In this document: positions 6,985 to 13,589 of the stretch, piece by piece
Position numbering within the stretch: position 1 is the first letter of the stretch
Layout of the letters: every line of letters begins with the position of its first letter
Origin: Methylococcaceae bacterium
GTDB taxonomy: Bacteria; Pseudomonadota; Gammaproteobacteria; Methylococcales; Methylomonadaceae
Length of the DNA: 13,800 nucleotides
Assembly: GCA_013140465.1 (NCBI GenBank)
Contig: JABFST010000389.1
Coordinates: forward strand, 1-13,800
Direction of reading: 5' to 3'
Notes under the pieces: model-generated
Database searches by the model: none
Seen by the model: the letters and a program-made list of their open reading frames with translations, nothing else
What the model was told of the DNA's origin: nothing
Position numbers and translations under genes: made by a program

Positions 6985-8217
6985 ATGGAAAAATACCTTG
7001 TAGGCGGCGCAGTTCGTGATCAGCTTTTAGGACTGACCGTCACGGAGAAAGATTGGGTGGTCATTGGCGAAACGCCTGAATCGATGATTAAACAAGGTTT
7101 TCGGCCTGTCGGCAAAGATTTTCCGGTATTTTTGCACCCGCACAGCCATGATGAATACGCCTTGGCGCGTACCGAAAGAAAAACCGCCAGTGGCTACAAA
7201 GGCTTTGCAATTTACGCATCGCCCGAAGTGACCTTAGAACAAGACCTGATACGCCGAGACCTGACCATCAACGCGATTGCCCAAGCGCCCGATGGTCGCC
7301 TGATTGACCCTTATGGCGGCCAACAGGATTTAGAGCGGCGGATTTTTCGCCACATTTCCCCAGCCTTTGCCGAAGATCCCGTGCGTATTTTACGCTTGGC
7401 ACGCTTTGCCGCGCGTTACCAACATTTGGGTTTTACCTTGGCAAAAGAAACGCGGGAACTGATGCAAAACATGGTGGCGGCTGGCGAAGCCGATTATCTG
7501 GTGCCCGAACGGGTATGGGCAGAATTGGCTAAAGCCTTAACCGAACCGACACCCTCGGCGTTTTTTTACACCTTAAGAGCATGTACGGCACTGGCAAAGA
7601 TTTTCCCTGAAATTGACCGCCTGTTTGGTGTGCCGCAACCGCCCCAATACCATCCCGAAATCGATACCGGCGTACACACCCTGATGTGCCTAGAACAGGC
7701 CGCATTGCTAAGCCCCGACGCTGAAGTACGCTTTGCCACCCTGACCCACGACCTCGGCAAAGCCGTCACCCCAAGTGCTAACTGGCCCCACCATTATGGG
7801 CATGAACAGCTAGGCTTACCGATCTTGGCACAACTCTGTAACCGCCTACGCGTACCTAACAGCTATAAAGTGCTGGCCCAACACGTCATGCACTACCATA
7901 CCCATTGCCACAAAGCCTTCGAGCTGCGTGCCGCCACCCTAACAGACTTGCTTAACACTTTAGGAGCCTTTAAAAAAGGCCATCGCCTAAACGCATTTTT
8001 GCTGGCCTGCACCGCCGATGCGAGGGGCCGCACCGGCTTTGAACAAACCCCTTACCCACAAGCAGACTTTATCAGAGGGGCTGCCCTAGCCGCCGCAAAC
8101 GTAGACACTACGCCCATCACACTAGGCCCGCTACAAGGCGGACACATTGGCGAAGCAATACGCCAACTCCGCATCCAGGCAGTCCAAGACTTTATCAACA
8201 GCCAGCTAGCACGGTAA
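6985..8217 (+). CDS. cca: Multifunctional CCA-adding enzyme (tRNA nucleotidyltransferase with HD domain)
   Basis: Builds or repairs the CCA end of tRNAs in the cytoplasm. The 410-residue size and C-terminal HD domain match the long gammaproteobacterial type, which also has phosphatase and phosphodiesterase activities. The start at 6985 (MEKYLVGGAVRD) is preferred over the in-frame ATG at 6943 because family proteins begin right at this motif. Visible motifs: the head-domain GGAVRDQLLG (7-16); acidic pair E21/D23 in TEKDWVV; RRDLTINAIAQ; the neck region SPAFAEDPVRILRLARFAARY; PERVWAELAKAL; then HPEIDTGVHTL and the metal-binding HDLGK of the HD domain. E in place of the first D of the acidic pair also occurs in other gammaproteobacterial CCA enzymes as I recall them, so it is not a defect. 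The gene stands alone ahead of yajQ, 67 bp away. Confidence 0.96.
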   Translation: MEKYLVGGAVRDQLLGLTVTEKDWVVIGETPESMIKQGFRPVGKDFPVFLHPHSHDEYALARTERKTASGYKGFAIYASPEVTLEQDLIRRDLTINAIAQAPDGRLIDPYGGQQDLERRIFRHISPAFAEDPVRILRLARFAARYQHLGFTLAKETRELMQNMVAAGEADYLVPERVWAELAKALTEPTPSAFFYTLRACTALAKIFPEIDRLFGVPQPPQYHPEIDTGVHTLMCLEQAALLSPDAEVRFATLTHDLGKAVTPSANWPHHYGHEQLGLPILAQLCNRLRVPNSYKVLAQHVMHYHTHCHKAFELRAATLTDLLNTLGAFKKGHRLNAFLLACTADARGRTGFEQTPYPQADFIRGAALAAANVDTTPITLGPLQGGHIGEAIRQLRIQAVQDFINSQLAR

Positions 8218-8219
8218 AA

Positions 8220-8234
8220 TGGCGCATACCGCCA
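8220..8234 (+). terminator. Weak hairpin after cca
   Basis: TGGCG-CATAC-CGCCA begins 3 bases after the cca stop and is followed by ATCTTT rather than a true T-run. It might attenuate transcription between cca and yajQ but is too weak to call a firm terminator. Confidence 0.2.
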
Positions 8235-8284
8235 ATCTTTGGTAACCGCTAACATCCCTTTTTAACCTGACGACACTCAACACC

Positions 8285-8767
8285 ATGCCCTCTTTCGACA
8301 TTATTTCAGAACTCGACCGCCACGAAGTCAGCAATGCCATCGACCAGGCCAGCAAAGAAATCAACACCCGCTTTGATTTCAAAGGCACCCAATCCAGCCT
8401 AGAGCTGACTGACGAAAAATTGATTATGGTGTCGGAGTCCACCTTCCAATTGCAACAAATGTTCAGCGTAGTCGTCTCAAAACTGAGCCGGCGCGGTGTC
8501 GATGTCGCCTGTCTGGATGTCGGCGAAGCCAAAGGCAGCGGCAAGCTGATGCGCCAAGAAATCACCCTAAAACAAGGTCTGGACAGCCCTTTGGCAAAAC
8601 AAATCGTAAAACTAATTAAAGACAAAAAACTTAAAGTACAGGCGGCAATCCACGGAGACAAAGTAAAAGTCACGGGCAAAAAACGCGATGACCTGCAAGA
8701 AGTCATCCACATGCTCAAAGAAGAAAAGCTCAGTATGCCCTTACAATACGACAACTTCAGGGAGTAA
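8285..8767 (+). CDS. yajQ: YajQ family nucleotide / c-di-GMP-binding protein
   Basis: A 160-residue cytoplasmic protein matching YajQ over its whole length: MPSFDIISELDRHEV at the start, then INTRFDFKGT (27-36), SRRGVD (68-73), GKLMRQEITLKQGLD, and AAIHGDKVKVTGKKRDDLQ near the end. The E. coli protein is about 163 residues. The family has two ferredoxin-like lobes; members in Xanthomonas and relatives bind c-di-GMP and help control transcription of virulence genes, while others bind other nucleotides or RNA. The role in this organism is therefore inferred only. It may be cotranscribed with cca (67 bp gap, weak hairpin between). It converges with psd, and a large palindrome fills the space after its stop. 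Confidence 0.95.
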   Translation: MPSFDIISELDRHEVSNAIDQASKEINTRFDFKGTQSSLELTDEKLIMVSESTFQLQQMFSVVVSKLSRRGVDVACLDVGEAKGSGKLMRQEITLKQGLDSPLAKQIVKLIKDKKLKVQAAIHGDKVKVTGKKRDDLQEVIHMLKEEKLSMPLQYDNFRE

Positions 8768-8788
8768 CCACAGCTAACGCCGCACACC

Positions 8789-8879
8789 GTAACTTCTCAT
8801 GAGTTGTAGGCAATAGCGGTAGACCTGCGAGGTTATAAAAACCTCGCAGGTCTTTATCCTGCCGCTAATAAGAAGTTAC
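8789..8879. repeat. 91 bp nested inverted repeat between yajQ and psd
   Basis: Three nested sets of complementary arms share one centre. The inner set is a perfect 14 bp stem, AGACCTGCGAGGTT (8821-8834) with AACCTCGCAGGTCT (8840-8853), around the loop ATAAA. The middle set is TAGCGG (8814-8819) with CCGCTA (8862-8867). The outer set is GTAACTTCT (8789-8797) with AGAAGTTAC (8871-8879). The right outer arm covers the psd stop codon. This is more structure than a simple terminator needs and resembles a small palindromic or MITE-like element, though only a genome-wide copy count could show that. Confidence 0.7.
8821..8856. terminator. Strong hairpin, likely bidirectional terminator for yajQ and psd
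   Basis: The inner 14 bp GC-rich stem of the nested repeat is followed on the plus strand by TTTA and sits between two convergent genes, 54 bases after the yajQ stop and 23 bases after the psd stop. The T-tracts are short in both directions, so efficiency is uncertain, but the position and stability suit shared termination. Confidence 0.6.
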
Positions 8880-9730
8880 CGTACGCCTATCTGCTGTCCC
8901 AACTTCACGATTTTATCAGCAACAAAGCCCGCGTCCCACTGCACCTTATTGTCGCCAAACAACACAATAATCGTGGAGCCCATATTAAAACGGCCCATTT
9001 CCTCGCCCCGTTGCAGCACAGGTGCGTTGTCCTGATAATGCCAACTGCGCACTTGGCTAATCGTCGGCGGCGTCACCACGCCATGCCAAACCGTCTCGAC
9101 ACTGGAGACAAAAATAGCCCCCACCAACACCAAGGCCATAGGCCCTGCATCGGTATCAAAAACTGCGACTACACGTTCATTTCTGGCAAACAGGCCTGGC
9201 ACAGAATGCGTAGTTGCGGTATTGACGCTAAACAACCGCCCCGGCACATGCACCATTTCGCGCAAAGTCCCAGTCAACGGCATGTGCAAGCGGTGATAAT
9301 CCTTAGGCGACAAATAAATCGTGCCAAACACACCGTTATTAAACGGCTGCGCCCGCGCCGCATCGCCGCCCAATAAATCAATCGCCGTAAAGCTTTTGCC
9401 CTTGGCCTGAAAAATAGTGCCGTCGTCGATACGCCCCGCCTGACTGACCGCACCATCTGCCGGACACACTACCGCATCTGCTTGGGTGCTGATAGGCCGA
9501 ATGCCCGGCTTTAACTCGCGGGTAAAAAAATCGTTAAAACTCTTGTACGCATTAATATCAGGCTGCAAAGCCTCGGTCATATCCACCCCATAATGGCGGA
9601 TGATTTGCCGGATAAACAAATTTTTCCACGCGGCGTGTTCACAATGGGTCAGCTTACCCATCAAGGCCGATAAGGCATGATGGGGCAAAATATATTGGGG
9701 CAAAGTCGTCAGGGTTTCTTTAAGGCTCAT
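8876..9730 (-). CDS. psd: Phosphatidylserine decarboxylase proenzyme
   Basis: Makes phosphatidylethanolamine by decarboxylating phosphatidylserine at the inner membrane. The 284-residue chain is the usual single-proenzyme size. It cleaves itself at a serine to give a large beta chain and a small alpha chain carrying the pyruvoyl group. Visible features: NDFFTRELKPGIRPI (66-80), VCPADGAVSQ with D92, DYHRLHMP with H149, and the cleavage site MGST (250-253) with S252 becoming the pyruvoyl group. The common form of that site is LGST; the M is a mild variant and the serine is kept. D92, H149 and S252 match the charge-relay residues known for the family. No good Shine-Dalgarno precedes the ATG. queF lies 83 bp upstream on the same strand, so the two may share a transcript. 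Confidence 0.96.
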   Translation of the reverse strand: MSLKETLTTLPQYILPHHALSALMGKLTHCEHAAWKNLFIRQIIRHYGVDMTEALQPDINAYKSFNDFFTRELKPGIRPISTQADAVVCPADGAVSQAGRIDDGTIFQAKGKSFTAIDLLGGDAARAQPFNNGVFGTIYLSPKDYHRLHMPLTGTLREMVHVPGRLFSVNTATTHSVPGLFARNERVVAVFDTDAGPMALVLVGAIFVSSVETVWHGVVTPPTISQVRSWHYQDNAPVLQRGEEMGRFNMGSTIIVLFGDNKVQWDAGFVADKIVKLGQQIGVR

Positions 9731-9813
9731 GAAGATGAAGGCAAGATAACGGAAATAAAATTAGCAATAGTGACGGGTAACGCCACACCCATAATGCTGG
9801 AGCTAAGCGCAAA

Positions 9814-10203
9814 TCAAGGCAAAGTGACCAATTCAGGGGCTTGCCAACCCACGTCACGATGCTCGACCACCACCGTGGTATAAATGCCGCCACGCACATT
9901 AAACTCTGCGCGTATGCGCATAAAATTTGGCTCTATCGCCGCCACGATGTCATCCAGAATTTCATTCGTGACCGCCTCATGAAAAGCCCCTTGCTCACGA
10001 AACGCCCACATATAGAGCTTAAGAGCCTTAAGCTCCACACAGAGCCTGGCGGGGACGTATTCGATTTGGAGTGTGGCAAAATCAGGCTGCCCCGTCTTTG
10101 GGCAAAGGCAAGTAAACTCGGGCACGTCTATACGGATGGTGTAATTACGGCCGACTTGTGGGTTAGGAAAGGTGTCTAAGGTTTTGGAAGGTTTCGTAGT
10201 CAT
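9814..10203 (-). CDS. queF: NADPH-dependent 7-cyano-7-deazaguanine reductase, short type
   Basis: Reduces preQ0 to preQ1, a step in making the queuosine base of certain tRNAs. At 129 residues this is the single-domain type (B. subtilis-like), not the longer two-domain E. coli type. Visible: [15 protein letters not shown], with the catalytic cysteine C34 and partner D41; the QueF signature [14 protein letters not shown] (57-70), whose EhKxhK core binds NADPH; and RGGIYTTV (104-111). No signal peptide is seen; the enzyme is cytoplasmic. I looked upstream for a preQ1 riboswitch and saw none. No other queuosine gene is in the window; psd follows 83 bp downstream. Confidence 0.96.
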   Translation of the reverse strand: MTTKPSKTLDTFPNPQVGRNYTIRIDVPEFTCLCPKTGQPDFATLQIEYVPARLCVELKALKLYMWAFREQGAFHEAVTNEILDDIVAAIEPNFMRIRAEFNVRGGIYTTVVVEHRDVGWQAPELVTLP

Positions 10204-10248
10204 TGTCGCTGTTCGTTGGATTTTAAAGTGCCGACGATTTTAACAGCT

Positions 10249-10335
10249 TTACTGCTTAGCGACATCATTTGCGCCATTTGATGGCTGCGGGGCGTTTTGC
10301 GGTTTAAAAAGGCCAATCAAACGTTGGAAAAACAT
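10249..10335 (-). CDS. Possible 28-residue small protein upstream of queF
   Basis: An ATG at 10335 opens a frame of 28 codons ending in TAA, 45 bp before the queF start. The product would begin MFFQRLIGLFKPQ, an amphipathic-looking start, then a polar Asn/Pro/Gln-rich tail. There is no Shine-Dalgarno sequence worth the name, and the length is within chance. I do not recognise it. It is listed because nothing else explains this stretch on the minus strand. Confidence 0.15.
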   Translation of the reverse strand: MFFQRLIGLFKPQNAPQPSNGANDVAKQ

Positions 10336-10393
10336 TGCTTAACAAGCGATGGCTCAGGTTTTTTGCCAAAATATTAGGTCACCCAAGCATCAG

Positions 10394-10438
10394 GGGGCAA
10401 GAATAGTGGCTATCCACATTTACAGCTTGCCCCTTTTT
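10394..10438 (+). terminator. Intrinsic terminator-like hairpin reading on the plus strand
   Basis: GGGGCAAG (10394-10401) pairs with CTTGCCCC (10426-10433), with a small inner hairpin GTGG-CTAT-CCAC in the loop, and the stem is followed by TTTTT (10434-10438). The T-run is on the plus strand, yet every called gene from 8876 to the right edge is on the minus strand. For the lipoprotein gene, which stops 5 bases away, the stem is in the right place but lacks a T-tract on its far side. It may work in both directions or end an uncalled plus-strand transcript. Confidence 0.55.
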
Positions 10439-10442
10439 CAAT

Positions 10443-10979
10443 CTACTTTACTTTTTTGGATTTTCTTTTGTTCTTGCGCACTGATTTTTTAGGGCTCTCT
10501 AACGCTTGGAGTTCATCAGAAGCCCCTTGGCTTGTTACGGAGCCACTTTCTTTATCAAATGAAACGGCAATTCCTTGCACACTTGAAGCCATACTGCGTG
10601 CACCATAACCTGCACCGACCGCTCCCCAAAAACCACCCTTCATGCTTGCCATGACTTGAGTGTTAATAATGGCATCGACTTTATCGCCATATTTCGTGAA
10701 AGCCACTTTTTTCAGTGTTTCTTCTGCCTGCTTGTTGGCTTCAATCTGGTCAGAATAAATTGAATGGCCTTTCATCGTATAGTCTACTTTGCCCAGAATC
10801 GTGTATTTTTTGTTGATGTCCCCAGCCGTTACAAGAATTTCTTTTGTTGGCGTGAGCAAAGAGGCATCCTCAGCGGCTTGTTGTTGCGACTTAGGTTTAG
10901 CAGCTTTATTGCCGCCACAATTAATAACAAGCAAAGAAACAAATAGCACAAAAATAATTTTAGTAATGGTTTTTTTCAT
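10443..10979 (-). CDS. Putative lipoprotein of unknown function with a basic C-terminal tail
   Basis: I do not recognise this 178-residue protein. Residues 1-21 look like a lipoprotein signal: two lysines, a hydrophobic run (IIFVLFVSLLVI) and C21 followed by GG. The lipobox LVINC is unusual because N precedes the cysteine. Residues ~45-140 alternate strands and a helix (ITAGD-like ILVTAGDINKKYTILGKV, then EANKQAEETLKKVAF and KVDAIINTQV). That pattern recalls small lipoproteins of the RcsF/YbjQ kind, but no diagnostic residues support the link. A glycine-rich stretch (GGFWGAVGAGYGARS, 115-129) follows. The last 15 residues are mostly lysine and arginine, odd for an exported protein. AGGA 8 bases before the ATG is a good ribosome site. 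The gene is visibly AT-richer than its neighbours, which may mean foreign origin. It is flanked by about 200 bp of noncoding sequence on both sides, so it is probably monocistronic. Confidence 0.75.
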   Translation of the reverse strand: MKKTITKIIFVLFVSLLVINCGGNKAAKPKSQQQAAEDASLLTPTKEILVTAGDINKKYTILGKVDYTMKGHSIYSDQIEANKQAEETLKKVAFTKYGDKVDAIINTQVMASMKGGFWGAVGAGYGARSMASSVQGIAVSFDKESGSVTSQGASDELQALESPKKSVRKNKRKSKKVK

Positions 10980-11182
10980 ATTGGTCGTCCTCAGAATGAA
11001 GGCTTAAAAATAATTAAGTTTAGCAATGTAAGTTGTCATAACGTGCTTAATAAAATTTGCGCATAAGCAGCCTCCCCCGTTAGTGCCGCCAAATCCAGAA
11101 AGCTCCGCCACAACAACAATCAAGGCATTAATCCCCAACACATCCAAAGCCCAAAAAACCTTATCGTGCGTCTGCCCTAGGC

Positions 11183-12403
11183 TTAGCCCCGTTTAAAAAT
11201 AAGCGATGTATTAATGCCACCAAAGGCAAAATTATTGCTCATCAGATAGTCGCATTCCAGCAGACGGACACCGCCCTGAATATAATCCAATCCGGCACAC
11301 CGAGGATCGACCTGATCCAAATTTGCCGTGGCATGAAACCATCCTGCATTCATCATTTGTATGGCGGCCCATGCCTCTATCGCGCCACAAGCCCCCAAAG
11401 TGTGTCCGGTATAGCTTTTCATCGCACTGATCGGGATATTATTGCCAAAAACCGCCGCCGTCGCATGGCTTTCGGCGATGTCACCCAACTCAGTTGCCGT
11501 ACCGTGCGCACTGACATAACCAATCGCTTGGGCATCTAATTTGGCATCGCGCAAAGCCAATTGCATCGCGCCTTGCATACTGGCGGCATCGGGTTGGGTA
11601 ACGTGCAAACCATCAGAATTGGTGCCAAAACCCGACACTTCTGCATAAATAGTCGCACCACGGCTTAGCGCATGTTCCCTTTCCTCTAAGATAAAACTAG
11701 CCCCGCCTTCACCTATCACCAAGCCATCGCGTTCGACATCAAACGGTCTTGGTGTTTTGTCGGGTTCGTCATTGCGCAGCGTCGTCGCAAATAAGGTGTC
11801 AAAGATAGCGGGCTGTGAGGCGGACAACTCATCGCTGCCGCCCGCCACCATAATGGTTTGGAGTCCATGCCTGATGGTTTCGTAGGCGTACCCTATCGCC
11901 TGGCTACTGGAGGTGCAAGCGCTGGAGGTCGGAATAATGCGCCCAGTAATGCCAAAATGCAGGCCGATGTTGACCGGACAAGTATGCCCCATCATACGAA
12001 TATAGGATGTGGCGTTGAGGCTGCCTTTATCACAGTTCAGCAACATCTTGGTAAAATCGATCATCCCGTCAAAGCTGCCTGAGGAACTGCCGTAAGCAAT
12101 ACCGACCTGACCGCTTTTCAACACAGGGTCGTCAAGCAAACCCGCATCGATCAGCGCCAACTCGGTCGCATAAGTCGCCAACAAAGCCACCCGCCCCATC
12201 CCGCGTATTTGTTTACGGGAATAATGTCCGGGCCGCGAAAAATCCACAGGGGCTGCCAACTGGGTATTGAGCCCTTTATATTTAGCCCAGTCCGGCATTT
12301 TTTGGATACCCGTCCGCCCGGTTTTTAAGCTTTCCGCGACACTAGGCCAATCATTGCCTATCGGCGTTAGGGCTGCCATGCCGGTAATCACTACGCGCTT
12401 CAT
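11183..12403 (-). CDS. Beta-ketoacyl-ACP synthase, FabF-type (ApeR-like, aryl polyene cluster)
   Basis: A 406-residue condensing enzyme of the KAS I/II type. The Cys-His-His triad is complete: C163 in SSACTSSSQAIG, H300 in SAHGTATELGD and H334 in KSYTGHTLGACGA, with K329 before it. NNFAFGGINTS near the C-terminus is also typical. It condenses malonyl-ACP with a growing acyl chain. In aryl polyene (APE) clusters a ketosynthase of this kind, ApeR, follows ApeO, ApeP and ApeQ in just this order, so I place it there rather than in primary fatty acid synthesis. I chose the ATG at 12403 (MKRVVITGM) over the one at 12409: it has GGGGGG 8 bases upstream and overlaps the reductase stop as TGATG. It is the last gene of the operon; no clear terminator follows. 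Confidence 0.93.
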   Translation of the reverse strand: MKRVVITGMAALTPIGNDWPSVAESLKTGRTGIQKMPDWAKYKGLNTQLAAPVDFSRPGHYSRKQIRGMGRVALLATYATELALIDAGLLDDPVLKSGQVGIAYGSSSGSFDGMIDFTKMLLNCDKGSLNATSYIRMMGHTCPVNIGLHFGITGRIIPTSSACTSSSQAIGYAYETIRHGLQTIMVAGGSDELSASQPAIFDTLFATTLRNDEPDKTPRPFDVERDGLVIGEGGASFILEEREHALSRGATIYAEVSGFGTNSDGLHVTQPDAASMQGAMQLALRDAKLDAQAIGYVSAHGTATELGDIAESHATAAVFGNNIPISAMKSYTGHTLGACGAIEAWAAIQMMNAGWFHATANLDQVDPRCAGLDYIQGGVRLLECDYLMSNNFAFGGINTSLIFKRG

Positions 12404-13128
12404 CAGCATAACCCCCCATTGACAGCAAGCACTTGGCGGGTAATATACGCGGCATCTGCCGACATCAAAAAGGCCACGGCAGCGGCAACTTCTTTGCCGG
12501 TCCCGGCACGCCTGAGGGGAATCAGTTTTTTAATGTCTTCTAGCGGCAAGCCTTCCAACATGTCAGTTTCAACCAAGCCAGGGGCAACACAATTGCAGGT
12601 GATATTGCGTTTTGCCAACTCTAGCGCCAAGGCTTTGGTCGCGCCGATAATACCTGCTTTTGCGGCACTATAATTGACTTGCCCACGGTTGCCCATCAGC
12701 CCCGAAACCGACGACAGGGTGACGATACGCCCCGGTTTGCGCCGTTGGATCATAGGCATGACTACAGGCTTTAAGACGTTATAAAATCCATCCAAATTAG
12801 TATGCAAAACACTGTCCCATTCCGCATCCGTCAAGGCCGGAAAAGCATTGTCGGCACTGATGCCCGCGTTGCAGACCACGCCGTAATAGGCTCCATGCAG
12901 GTCAATATCGTTTAGCAATTGCTCGGCGCATTGCTGGCGATTGCCTAGGTCAAACTGCAATACCCGCGCCATTTGCCCCAGTGCGCGGATTTGTTCCGCC
13001 ACCGCCTCGGCATCTGCCCTGCGGCTATGGCAATGCACCACCACGTCAAAACCTTGTTCCGCCAAATACAAGGCGATGGCCTTGCCGATGCCCCGGCTAG
13101 AGCCGGTCACTAAAACTGTTTTATCCAT
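12403..13128 (-). CDS. fabG: 3-oxoacyl-ACP reductase, FabG-type (ApeQ-like)
   Basis: A short-chain dehydrogenase/reductase of 241 residues that would reduce the 3-keto group made by the ketosynthases, using NADPH. Motifs: the cofactor loop TGSSRGIG (8-15), NAG at 87-89, and the catalytic set N111, S140, Y153 and K157 (YSAAKAG). The C-terminus ITRQVLAVNGGL is typical of FabG. Start choice: ATG at 13128 gives MDKTVLVTG right at the fold's first strand, with AGG 11 bases upstream; a GTG at 13140 would add four residues. The stop overlaps the next ketosynthase start by one base, and the dehydratase ends about 20 bp upstream, so it is cotranscribed with them. By order and company it is the cluster's own reductase, not the primary FabG. 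Confidence 0.93.
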   Translation of the reverse strand: MDKTVLVTGSSRGIGKAIALYLAEQGFDVVVHCHSRRADAEAVAEQIRALGQMARVLQFDLGNRQQCAEQLLNDIDLHGAYYGVVCNAGISADNAFPALTDAEWDSVLHTNLDGFYNVLKPVVMPMIQRRKPGRIVTLSSVSGLMGNRGQVNYSAAKAGIIGATKALALELAKRNITCNCVAPGLVETDMLEGLPLEDIKKLIPLRRAGTGKEVAAAVAFLMSADAAYITRQVLAVNGGLC

Positions 13129-13148
13129 CTTTTGCAGCACCTAATCGT

Positions 13149-13589
13149 TTATTTGCCCGTCACCCGGTTGTGCGCCGAGTCTGGCTGATACACATTTAAT
13201 TTTGCTTCAACCCACACACCAGGAGCGGCAATTGTGCAGTCATACACCCCCAGCCCTTGCTCTTGGATTATTTTTTTGACTGTCACCGTCAACACCAGCC
13301 CGGCAGCAAAACTGTCCACCGTACTGCTATAGGCGCGTGTTCCCAACAAAAAACCAAAATGGCTGGGCCGTTGCGCCAGCTTATCCAACATATTGCCATG
13401 CGCCGCGATGGTTTGCGCCATGTATTCTATGCCTACCAAGGCGGGTACGGTATGTCCGTCGCCAAATAAGCCATCGTTGCGCACTGTCAGCTCCGACACC
13501 ATAGACTGTCCGTCAAAATCGACAATCCGATCCAATAGCATCATCTGACCGCTATGCAGCAATAAGTCTGCGGGTGAAATTTCGCTCAT
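13149..13589 (-). CDS. apeP: ApeP family 3-hydroxyacyl-ACP dehydratase (hotdog fold)
   Basis: A 146-residue single-hotdog protein that would remove water from 3-hydroxyacyl-ACP to give the conjugated double bonds of an aryl polyene. LLLHSGQMMLLDRIVDF near the start holds the likely catalytic H12, and VPALVGIEYMAQTIAAHGN (48-66) on the central helix holds E55, the partner acid. GFLLGTRAYSS (about 84-94) matches the ApeP-like group. In the E. coli APE system the equivalent protein works in a complex with a second dehydratase, ApeI (recalled, not shown here). The start ATG overlaps the stop of the upstream ketosynthase by 4 bases (ATGA), a sign of coupled translation. Confidence 0.9.
   Translation of the reverse strand: MSEISPADLLLHSGQMMLLDRIVDFDGQSMVSELTVRNDGLFGDGHTVPALVGIEYMAQTIAAHGNMLDKLAQRPSHFGFLLGTRAYSSTVDSFAAGLVLTVTVKKIIQEQGLGVYDCTIAAPGVWVEAKLNVYQPDSAHNRVTGK

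Noticed and set aside
6985..8217. E21 instead of D in the CCA-enzyme acidic pair as a possible defect
   Set aside because: An ExD form of this motif also occurs in other gammaproteobacterial CCA enzymes as I recall them, and all other motifs are intact.
9011..9376. 121-codon plus-strand frame
   Set aside because: It is antisense to conserved parts of psd; no features of its own.
10204..10260. preQ1 riboswitch ahead of queF
   Set aside because: No short stem with the A-rich tail and pseudoknot-forming bases of the known preQ1 classes could be found.
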